A program made the position numbers and the translations under genes. Of a stretch of DNA of 64,000 nt, positions 58,185-64,000 are shown piece by piece (position 1 is the stretch's first letter; each line of letters starts with the position of its first letter). The stretch spans positions 310,001 to 374,000 of the forward strand of contig NZ_MIEU01000016.1 in the NCBI RefSeq assembly GCF_001968825.1. Reading direction: 5' to 3'. The notes below the pieces were generated by a model. That model saw nothing but the letters and a program-made list of their open reading frames with translations, ran no database searches and was not told where the DNA came from. Origin of the DNA: Tersicoccus sp. Bi-70. GTDB lineage: Bacteria > Actinomycetota > Actinomycetes > Actinomycetales > Micrococcaceae.

Positions 58185-58215
58185 AGTGTAGGTCCCGGCT
58201 CGGGACGGTCGTGAA
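58185..58215 (-). promoter_or_regulatory. Promoter of tRNA-Gln
   Basis: A -10 box TACACT (58190-58185) and a weak -35 TTCACG (58215-58210) with a 19-base spacer. The start point would lie about 30 bases before the mature tRNA. The region 58151-58364 holds nothing else recognisable. Confidence 0.45.
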
Positions 58216-58364
58216 TCGGCGAGGCGCCCCGGCAGGGTGCGCGGCCGCGCCACGGCGGTGTCGACGGGGCACGCGGAGACGGTCGTGCGGCGGCGCGTCG
58301 GCCGGGCCGGACGGGCCGCCGTCACCGGTGTCGAGGTTCAGGCGTCGCAGTTCGTGCTCGTGAC

Positions 58365-59402
58365 TCAGGCGTTCGGCGGGGTCGCGTGGTCGTCGCCCTC
58401 CGCCACCGCCCGGGTGGCGTGGTCACCGGGCCGGCCGGCGACCAGGACGGGCACCGGGACGCTGGCCGGGACGGCGTGGTGCAGGGCCGCGGCGGTCGCG
58501 CCGTCGGGGGCCACCACGTGGCCGTGCGACTGCAGCAGCAACCGCTGCACGCGGTTCCACCCGGTCGCGGCGTCCTCCCCCGCGGCCAGGCTGGTGGCGA
58601 CGTCCCAGACGGCGCCGATGACGACGGGTCGGCCCGCGCCGCCCGCTGCGGGATCAGCCGACCGGTCGCGGGTGGAGCCGGCGCGCTGCGAGGTCGCGGC
58701 GCGGTCGGAGGAGTCGCGTCCCTTCGCGTCGCCGCCACCGGCGGCCTCGGTGACACCGGCGCCGGGACCACTCGCACCGGCAGAAGCATCGACGGCCGGA
58801 GACGCGTTCGCGCCGACGCCGTCGGACCCGGCGCCCGGAGCCGGACGCGGATCCGCGGGGCGTTCCTCGGCGTCGCCGAGCTGGTCGTGGAGGACGTCGA
58901 TCAGGTCGATGACCTGCCCGATGCGAGGCACGGCCGGGGCGTTGCGCAGGACGGCCGCGACGTCGAGGGCGGCGGCACGGTCGGCGAGCATGCGCAGCCG
59001 GTCGACGGCGTGGCCACCCGCGGGATCCCCGGCGACCCGGGCGACCGCCTGGGCCGTTGTCAGGGTCAGGGTCAGGGACTCGGCACCGACGTCGGCGGCG
59101 AGGTCGAGGTACTCGGCGACGTCCGCGGCCACGCCCTCGTCCGGCCGCTCCGCCAGCAGGTCCGCCGGCGCGGTCACCGTGATCAGGCGCAGGCCCGCCT
59201 CCCGGAGCCGTCGCCGGTAGTCGTCACGCACGCGGGAGCCGAGGTGGATGCCCAGGGCCTCCCCCGGGCCGGCCGCCAGCCCGATGACGGTGACGTCGTG
59301 CGCACGGCACCGCTCGATCACCTCGTCGAGGCCGGCCGCTCCGTCCACGAGCCAACCGGGTGCGGGTTCACCGGGCTCGGTGCGCGGAGCGGCAGTCGTC
59401 AT
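58365..59402 (-). CDS. Sugar-phosphate-isomerase/TIM-barrel-like protein (uncertain)
   Basis: A 345-residue protein. Residues about 15-190 alternate strands and helices like a xylose-isomerase-type TIM barrel (VTVIGLAAG, LGIHLGSRV, LRLITVTAP, ESLTLTLTTAQA). A low-complexity Ala/Gly/Asp/Ser insert (about 200-265) interrupts it, and the rest (RPVVIGAVWDVATSLA, VPVPVLVAGRPG) continues the fold. Clear metal-binding residues are not visible. ATG 59402 is used; longer in-frame starts lie across the divergent promoter region. It is divergent from the CsoR-like operator and may share control. Function not assigned. Confidence 0.5.
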   Translation of the reverse strand: MTTAAPRTEPGEPAPGWLVDGAAGLDEVIERCRAHDVTVIGLAAGPGEALGIHLGSRVRDDYRRRLREAGLRLITVTAPADLLAERPDEGVAADVAEYLDLAADVGAESLTLTLTTAQAVARVAGDPAGGHAVDRLRMLADRAAALDVAAVLRNAPAVPRIGQVIDLIDVLHDQLGDAEERPADPRPAPGAGSDGVGANASPAVDASAGASGPGAGVTEAAGGGDAKGRDSSDRAATSQRAGSTRDRSADPAAGGAGRPVVIGAVWDVATSLAAGEDAATGWNRVQRLLLQSHGHVVAPDGATAAALHHAVPASVPVPVLVAGRPGDHATRAVAEGDDHATPPNA

Positions 59403-59491
59403 GCGCTCAGTCTTCCACGCCGCACCGACGGCACGGCGTGGAAGCACTGCGTGCTCGCCGCACCGGCAGTCCCGGACGGGTACCGTTCTGG

Positions 59492-59507
59492 ATACCCCCG
59501 GGGGTAT
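59492..59507. promoter_or_regulatory. CsoR-like operator overlapping a -10 box
   Basis: ATACCCCCGGGGGTAT is a perfect 16-bp palindrome of the kind bound by CsoR/RcnR/CstR-family metal or persulfide sensors. Its last three bases begin the -10 box TATAGT (59505-59510) of the downstream small gene, so a bound repressor would block that promoter. No csoR-like gene is in the window. Confidence 0.7.
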
Positions 59508-59573
59508 AGTGGCAGCGAGCGACACCACCGTCGCTCGAACCCGTGAACCACTGAATCCTGGAGGAGAACCACC

Positions 59574-59747
59574 ATGTGCCGAGCCGTGACCTGCAAGACC
59601 TGCGGAAAGACCACCTGGGCCGGCTGCGGCCAGCACGTCGCCGACGTCAAGCGCTCGGTTCCCGCCGGTCAGTGGTGCAACGGCCACCCCAAGGAGCAGA
59701 AGGCGCCGGCCGAGGGCGGCCTGTTCGCGCGCCTGTTCGGTCGGTGA
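59574..59747 (+). CDS. 57-aa Cys/His-rich small protein
   Basis: A short gene with a strong GGAGGAG site before ATG 59574. The N-terminus carries C-R-A-V-T-C-K-T-C-G and A-G-C-G-Q-H, then a later W-C-N-G-H, so there are five Cys (2, 7, 10, 18, 35) and two His (21 and 38) in the first 38 residues, enough for a zinc or copper site. The C-terminal third is Lys/Glu/Ala-rich and ends LFARLFGR. I recall similar small Cys-rich proteins as hypotheticals in actinobacteria. The CsoR-like operator just upstream points to metal or sulfur stress. Its stop overlaps the methyltransferase start by 4 bases. Confidence 0.75.
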   Translation: MCRAVTCKTCGKTTWAGCGQHVADVKRSVPAGQWCNGHPKEQKAPAEGGLFARLFGR

Positions 59748-60391
59748 CCGACCACCGGCACGACGACGCGGCCGACCGCAGCCCCCGGCAGTTCTGGGAG
59801 CACCGGTACCGCGACGAGCAACGCGTGTGGTCCGGGCGCCCCAACCCGGCGGTGGTCGAGGCCGTCTCCCCGCTGCCGCCGGGCAAGGCCCTCGATCTCG
59901 CGTGCGGCGAGGGCGCGGATGCGATCTGGCTCGCCGGCCGCGGCTGGACCGTGACCGGGGTCGACATCGCGTCGACCGCCGTCGACCGCGCCCGCCGCGC
60001 GGCAGAGGACCGGGGCCAGGGGGACGTCGCCCGCTTCGTCGCCGCCGACCTGACCGACTGGGAACCCGCGGGGCCGTACGACCTCGTGACGGCGAGCTTC
60101 CTGCACTCCCCGGTCGAGGTGCCGCGCACCGCGATCCTGCGGCGCGCGGCCGAGCACATCCGCGTCGGCGGTCATCTGCTGGTCGTCTCGCACGCGGCGC
60201 CCCCGCCGTGGTCGGGGCTCGCCCGGCAGCCCGGGCACCGTTTCCCCGGGCCGGAGCAGGAGTTCGCCGAGCTCGAGCTGGGGCCCGCGTGGCGGATCGT
60301 CACCGCACGGACGAGCAGCCGCCCCGCGACCGGGCCCTCGGGAGAGTCCGCCGAGCTGCTCGACGGCGTGCTGCTCGCGCAGCGCCACTGA
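59744..60391 (+). CDS. Class I SAM-dependent methyltransferase
   Basis: A 215-residue methyltransferase. Motif I LDLACGEGADAIWLA (about residues 46-60), motif II VTGVDIAS and the post-I region ADLTDWEPAGPYDLVTASFLHS are clear. It begins SPRQFWEHRYRDEQRVWSG, like the tellurite/thiopurine-type TehB-like group. GTG 59744 overlaps the previous stop (GTGA), so it is co-translated with the Cys-rich protein and shares its CsoR-like control. Substrate unknown; a metalloid or thiol is possible. Confidence 0.87.
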   Translation: MTDHRHDDAADRSPRQFWEHRYRDEQRVWSGRPNPAVVEAVSPLPPGKALDLACGEGADAIWLAGRGWTVTGVDIASTAVDRARRAAEDRGQGDVARFVAADLTDWEPAGPYDLVTASFLHSPVEVPRTAILRRAAEHIRVGGHLLVVSHAAPPPWSGLARQPGHRFPGPEQEFAELELGPAWRIVTARTSSRPATGPSGESAELLDGVLLAQRH

Positions 60392-60409
60392 CGGCGCCGG
60401 CACTCCTCG

Positions 60410-62245
60410 TCAGATCGACTCGCCGAGCTCCAGCCAGCGTTCCTCGAGCTCGGCGGTCTCCTGCTCGAGGTCGTTGATCACCGCCATCTCCTTGCCGAGA
60501 CCGACGTAGTCCGCCTGGTCGTGATCGGCGAGCGCGGTGCGGCGGGTGGAGATCTGCTCGGTGAGCTTGCCGAGGCGCCGCTCGATCGCGGCGAGCTCCT
60601 TCTGGGCGGCGCGCAGGTCCGCCCCGGACAGGCCGGCGCCGGACCCCGGATCGGACCCGGCTGAGGCCGCGGAGCCCGGACCGTTCCCGTTCGATGAACC
60701 GGCCCGGGACGACGCGGAACCGGCCGCGTCCTGCGTCGTGCGCAGCCGCAGGTACTCGTCGACGCCGCCGGGCAGGTGCCGCAGCCGGCGGTCGAGGATC
60801 GCGTACTGCTGGTCGGTGACCCGCTCGAGGAAGTACCGGTCGTGGCTGACGACGATGAGGGTGCCCGGCCAGGAGTCGAGCAGGTCCTCCATCGCCGCGA
60901 GCATGTCGGTGTCCAGGTCGTTCGTCGGCTCGTCGAGGATCAGCACGTTGGGCTGCTCGAGCAGGATGAGCAGCAGCTGCAGCCGTCGCTTCTGCCCGCC
61001 GGAGAGATCCTTGACCGGCGTGGACAGCTGCGCCGAGGCGAACCCGAGCCGCTCGAGCAGCTGGCCGGGCGTCAGCTCCTGCGCCTTCGACCCCGTGCCG
61101 AGGGTGTAGGTGGCGCGGAGCCGGCCGACGACCACCCGCACCGGGTCCGCGAGGTGCTCCTCGAGCTCGTCGAGACGCTGGGTCAGGGTCGCGACCTTGA
61201 CCGTCTTGCCGCGCTTGACCCGGCCGGTCGTCGGATCCACGGCCCCGTCGATCAGTCCCAGCAGCGTGGACTTGCCGGCGCCGTTGACGCCGAGGATGCC
61301 GGTCCGCTCCCCCGGCGCGAGCCGCCACTCGACCCGGTGCAGCACCTCGTGGTCGTCGTAGGCGACCGAGACGTCGAGGAGGTCGACGACGTCCTTGCCG
61401 AGCCGCGTGAGGGCGAGGGACTGCAGGTCCACCCGGTTGCGGATCTCGGGGACGTCCTCGATCAGGGTGTTGGCCGCGTCGATGCGGAACTTCGGCTTCG
61501 ACGTCCGGGCCGGGGCTCCGCGCCGCAACCACGCGAGCTCCTTGCGGGCCAGGTTCTGCCGCCGCGCCTCGCTGGCCGCCGCCTGCCGGTCCCGCTCGAC
61601 CCGCTGCAGGATGTACGCCGCGTAGCCGCCCTCGAAGGGCTCGACGATGCGGTCGTGCACCTCCCAGGTCGCGGTGCAGACCTCGTCGAGGAACCAGCGG
61701 TCGTGGGTCACGACGAGCAGGCCGCCGGCGTTCGCGCTCCACCGCCGCTTGAGGTGCCCGGCCAGCCAGGTGATGGCCTCCATGTCCAGGTGGTTGGTGG
61801 GCTCGTCGAGGGCGAGGATGTCGTGGTCGCCGCGCAGCAACCGGGCCAGGGAGACGCGGCGGCGCTGGCCGCCGGAGAGGGTGCCGAGCGTCGCGTCCCA
61901 CGGCAGGTCGCCGAGCAGACCGGCGATGACGTCGCGGGTGCGGGCGTCACCGGCCCACTCGTGCTCCGGCTCGTCGCCGACGACGGCGTGGCCGATCGTC
62001 TCGTCGTCGGGCAGGGTGTCGGCCTGCTCGAGCACGCCGATCCGGGTGCCGCCGCGCACGGTCACCCGTCCGCCGTCGGGTTCGCGGCGCCGGGCCAGCA
62101 TGGCCAGCAGGGAGGACTTGCCGTCGCCGTTGCGGCCGACGATGCCGATCCGGTCCCCCTCCTCCACCCCGAGGGTCACGGAGTCGAAGACGACCTTGGT
62201 CGGGTACTCGAGGTGGAGGGCCTCGGCCCCCAGAAGATGCGCCAT
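60410..62245 (-). CDS. ABC-F family ATPase
   Basis: A 611-residue protein with two ATPase domains and no membrane part. Domain 1: Walker A GRNGDGKSS, signature LSGGQRRRV, ALDEPTNHLD. Domain 2: [29 protein letters not shown]. The linker is basic with a KELAWLRRG helix. A Ser/Gly-rich hinge (about 515-545) leads to a C-terminal coiled coil, as in Uup. Such proteins act on the ribosome or on branched DNA. Common neighbour of ispE and ksgA in actinobacteria. ATG 62245. Confidence 0.93.
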   Translation of the reverse strand: MAHLLGAEALHLEYPTKVVFDSVTLGVEEGDRIGIVGRNGDGKSSLLAMLARRREPDGGRVTVRGGTRIGVLEQADTLPDDETIGHAVVGDEPEHEWAGDARTRDVIAGLLGDLPWDATLGTLSGGQRRRVSLARLLRGDHDILALDEPTNHLDMEAITWLAGHLKRRWSANAGGLLVVTHDRWFLDEVCTATWEVHDRIVEPFEGGYAAYILQRVERDRQAAASEARRQNLARKELAWLRRGAPARTSKPKFRIDAANTLIEDVPEIRNRVDLQSLALTRLGKDVVDLLDVSVAYDDHEVLHRVEWRLAPGERTGILGVNGAGKSTLLGLIDGAVDPTTGRVKRGKTVKVATLTQRLDELEEHLADPVRVVVGRLRATYTLGTGSKAQELTPGQLLERLGFASAQLSTPVKDLSGGQKRRLQLLLILLEQPNVLILDEPTNDLDTDMLAAMEDLLDSWPGTLIVVSHDRYFLERVTDQQYAILDRRLRHLPGGVDEYLRLRTTQDAAGSASSRAGSSNGNGPGSAASAGSDPGSGAGLSGADLRAAQKELAAIERRLGKLTEQISTRRTALADHDQADYVGLGKEMAVINDLEQETAELEERWLELGESI

Positions 62246-62284
62246 ATCCCTTCAAGGGTAGGCGAGACGGCGGGGTCCTCCCGC

Positions 62285-63283
62285 TCAGCCGCCGGTGCGG
62301 GTGAGCACCTGCGCGCCGCCGACGGCGCCCGTCACCGGGACCGCGTCGAAGCCACGGTGGCCGAGGCTGGTGGCGACCGCCTCGGCGTCGTCCTCGTCCA
62401 GGCACAGCAGCGCGAGCGTCGGGCCGGATCCGGAGACGATGCCGGCGAGCGCCCCCGCGGCCAGGCCCTCGGCCAGCACCGGGCGCAGCTGCGGGGCCAG
62501 CGTCAGCGCCGCCTCCTGCAGGTCGTTGTGCAGGACGGCGGCCAGGCCGTGCGGGTCGCCGGCGCGCAGGGCGTGCAGGACGTCCGCCGGTGGGGCCGGC
62601 ACGGGGATGCGGTCCGGTCCCGCCCCGCCGGCCACCTCCTGCCGGTGCTCGTCGAGGGCGGCGAAGGCCCGCGGCGTCGAGATGCCGAAGCGGGCGGGCA
62701 CGAGCACCCAGTGGAACGGCCGGGGGGCGAGCGCCGGCGTCAGTTCGGTGCCGGTGCCGAGGCCGACGGCGACGCCGCCGAGCAGGGCGAAGGGGACGTC
62801 CGCGCCGAGCTGCTCGCCCAGCCGGGCAAGGGCACGACTGCCCAGGGCGGTGCCGAGCAGGGCGTCGCACGCGACGAGGGCCGCGGCGGCATCGGCCGAG
62901 CCGCCGCCCATGCCGCCGGCCACGGGCACGGCCTTGCTCAGCCGCAGGTGGACGCCGCCGTCCCAGTCGGACGCGGCGAGGACGAGGGCGGCGGCGCGGG
63001 CGGCCAGGTTGGTCGCGTCCCGCGGGATCGTCGCCAGCAGGTCGACCCCGCTGTCGAGCTGCCGGCGGGCCTGGGCGGCCAGGACGCTGCCGGGCGTGAA
63101 CTCGACGGTCAGGCTGATGCCGGGCTCGTCGGTCGCCGTGGCGGTGACGTGCTCGAGCAGGGAGACGGCCTGGTAGATGCTCGCCACCCGGTGGTAGCCG
63201 TCCTCGAGCAGCGGCCCGACCAGGAAGCAGACGTTGATCTTGCCGGGTGCGCTGACGGTGACCGAGCCGCCGGTTCCGGGCAC
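62285..63283 (-). CDS. ispE: 4-diphosphocytidyl-2-C-methyl-D-erythritol kinase
   Basis: A 332-residue GHMP kinase of the MEP isoprenoid pathway. It has SAPGKINVCFLVG at the N-terminus, the ATP loop PVAGGMGGGSADAAA near residues 113-127 and a C-terminal VSGSGPTLALL. The start GTG 63283 lies two bases after the ksgA stop, so the two are coupled. Confidence 0.96.
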   Translation of the reverse strand: MPGTGGSVTVSAPGKINVCFLVGPLLEDGYHRVASIYQAVSLLEHVTATATDEPGISLTVEFTPGSVLAAQARRQLDSGVDLLATIPRDATNLAARAAALVLAASDWDGGVHLRLSKAVPVAGGMGGGSADAAAALVACDALLGTALGSRALARLGEQLGADVPFALLGGVAVGLGTGTELTPALAPRPFHWVLVPARFGISTPRAFAALDEHRQEVAGGAGPDRIPVPAPPADVLHALRAGDPHGLAAVLHNDLQEAALTLAPQLRPVLAEGLAAGALAGIVSGSGPTLALLCLDEDDAEAVATSLGHRGFDAVPVTGAVGGAQVLTRTGG

Positions 63284-63285
63284 GG

Positions 63286-64000
63286 TCAGCCGGCCCGGTG
63301 CGGGGTGGGCGGGTGCTCGGCCGGGCGGGGCTCGACCGGGCGGTGCTGGGCGAGCCGGGCGTACGCGGCGATGTCGAGCGTCTCGCCGCGGGCCGTCGGG
63401 TCGATACCGGCGGCACGCAGGGCGGTCTCGGCCGCCGCCGGGGAGCCGGCCCAGCCGGCGAGGGCGGCCCGCAGGGTCTTGCGTCGCTGGGCGAACGCGG
63501 CGTCGATGACGGCGAACACCTCACGCCGGTCCGCCGTCGTCGGCGGGGGCGGCTGCCGGACGAAGGAGACGAGGCCGGAACTGATCCGCGGGGCCGGCCA
63601 GAAGACGTTCGCCCCGACGGTGCCGGCCCGGCGCACCCTCGCGTACCAGGCGGCCTTGGCGGAGGGAACCCCGTAGGTGCGGCTGCCGGGGCCGGCGGCC
63701 AGCCGGTCCGCGACCTCCTCCTGCACCATCACGAGCCCGTGGTCCAGGGTGGGCACGGTCGCGAGCAGGTGCAGCAGCACGGGCACGGCGACGTTGTAGG
63801 GCAGGTTCGCGACGAGCGCGGTGGGCCGCCCGGGAAGGCCGGTGACGGCGGCGGCGTCGGCGGTCACGACGGTCAGGGCACCGGCCCGGTCCGGCCGGAA
63901 CCGGCGCACGGTGGCGGGCAGCTGCCCGGCGAGGACGGGGTCGATCTCGACGGCGACGACGGCGGTCGCGGCGTCGAGCAGCCCGAGGGTGAGGGAGCCG
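63286..64000 (-). CDS. ksgA: 16S rRNA adenine-N6 dimethyltransferase KsgA/RsmA (partial, 5' end outside)
   Basis: The last 238 codons of the enzyme that dimethylates two adenines in helix 45 of 16S rRNA. Visible parts: the end of motif I ([10 protein letters not shown]), VVAVEID as motif II, the catalytic N-L-P-Y-N in [21 protein letters not shown], and the C-terminal [12 protein letters not shown]. The N-terminus lies beyond base 64000. It is followed by ispE in the usual order. Confidence 0.95.
   Translation of the reverse strand, partial: GSLTLGLLDAATAVVAVEIDPVLAGQLPATVRRFRPDRAGALTVVTADAAAVTGLPGRPTALVANLPYNVAVPVLLHLLATVPTLDHGLVMVQEEVADRLAAGPGSRTYGVPSAKAAWYARVRRAGTVGANVFWPAPRISSGLVSFVRQPPPPTTADRREVFAVIDAAFAQRRKTLRAALAGWAGSPAAAETALRAAGIDPTARGETLDIAAYARLAQHRPVEPRPAEHPPTPHRAG

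Overview
The window is a GC-rich chromosomal segment (high GC at third codon positions throughout) from an actinobacterium. The order rsmA/ksgA - ispE - ABC-F - tRNA-Gln - glmU - prs - rplY - pth and a separate mfd is the classic actinobacterial housekeeping arrangement. GTG starts, 4-nt ATGA/GTGA overlaps and TAnnnT -10 boxes agree. A Micrococcales-like organism is plausible but cannot be fixed from the sequence alone.

Layout. (1) 1-7936: nucleoside/sugar-phosphate and repair genes: the tail of a purine nucleoside phosphorylase, a phosphohexomutase, deoC, a small membrane protein, mfd, a DUF2505 protein and a small membrane protein. (2) 8040-13549: a CUT2-type monosaccharide ABC transporter (permease, double ATPase, binding lipoprotein), divergent from a LacI-family regulator. 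Three near-identical 14-bp palindromes lie over and around the two promoters. (3) 13624-15571: NhaA antiporter and a VanZ-family protein. (4) 15668-47946: a large Wzx/Wzy-dependent exopolysaccharide or capsule locus. It holds UDP-glucose dehydrogenase, dTDP-rhamnose synthesis (RmlA, RmlB and a fused RmlC-RmlD), an acyltransferase, a TagD-like cytidylyltransferase, a CDP-alcohol phosphotransferase, a lipoprotein-type glycerophosphodiesterase, a low-molecular-weight phosphatase, a Wzz/BY-kinase, seven glycosyltransferases, Wzy, Wzx, a membrane-anchored DUF4352-like protein, the initiating sugar-1-phosphate transferase, and two giant exported propeller/jellyroll paralogues, one of which is broken. 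(5) 48431-53814: two overlapping LuxR-type large ATP-binding regulators. (6) 53984-64000: pth, rplY, prs, glmU, tRNA-Gln(UUG), a TIM-barrel-like protein, a perfect CsoR-like palindrome driving a 57-aa Cys-rich protein and a methyltransferase, an ABC-F ATPase, ispE and the 3' part of ksgA.

How the genes fit together. The locus can supply dTDP-rhamnose and UDP-glucuronate, start a lipid-linked repeat unit (sugar transferase at 46411-47946), extend it with rhamnosyl and other transferases, decorate it (acyl, possibly glycerol-phosphate), flip it (Wzx), polymerise it (Wzy) and control chain length through the BY-kinase/phosphatase pair. The repeated changes of strand inside the locus suggest assembly from several blocks. 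It lies between mfd and pth, genes that are near neighbours in many actinobacteria, so the polysaccharide and transporter block looks like accessory DNA in a conserved housekeeping neighbourhood.

Most notable: the paired propeller-jellyroll proteins with an apparent out-of-frame loss of the PKD region in one copy; the CsoR-like operator with a tiny Cys-rich gene; the three-operator LacI control region; and two candidate small ORFs, one coupled to wzy and one in the leader of the initiating transferase. I saw no insertion sequences, integrases or CRISPR arrays.
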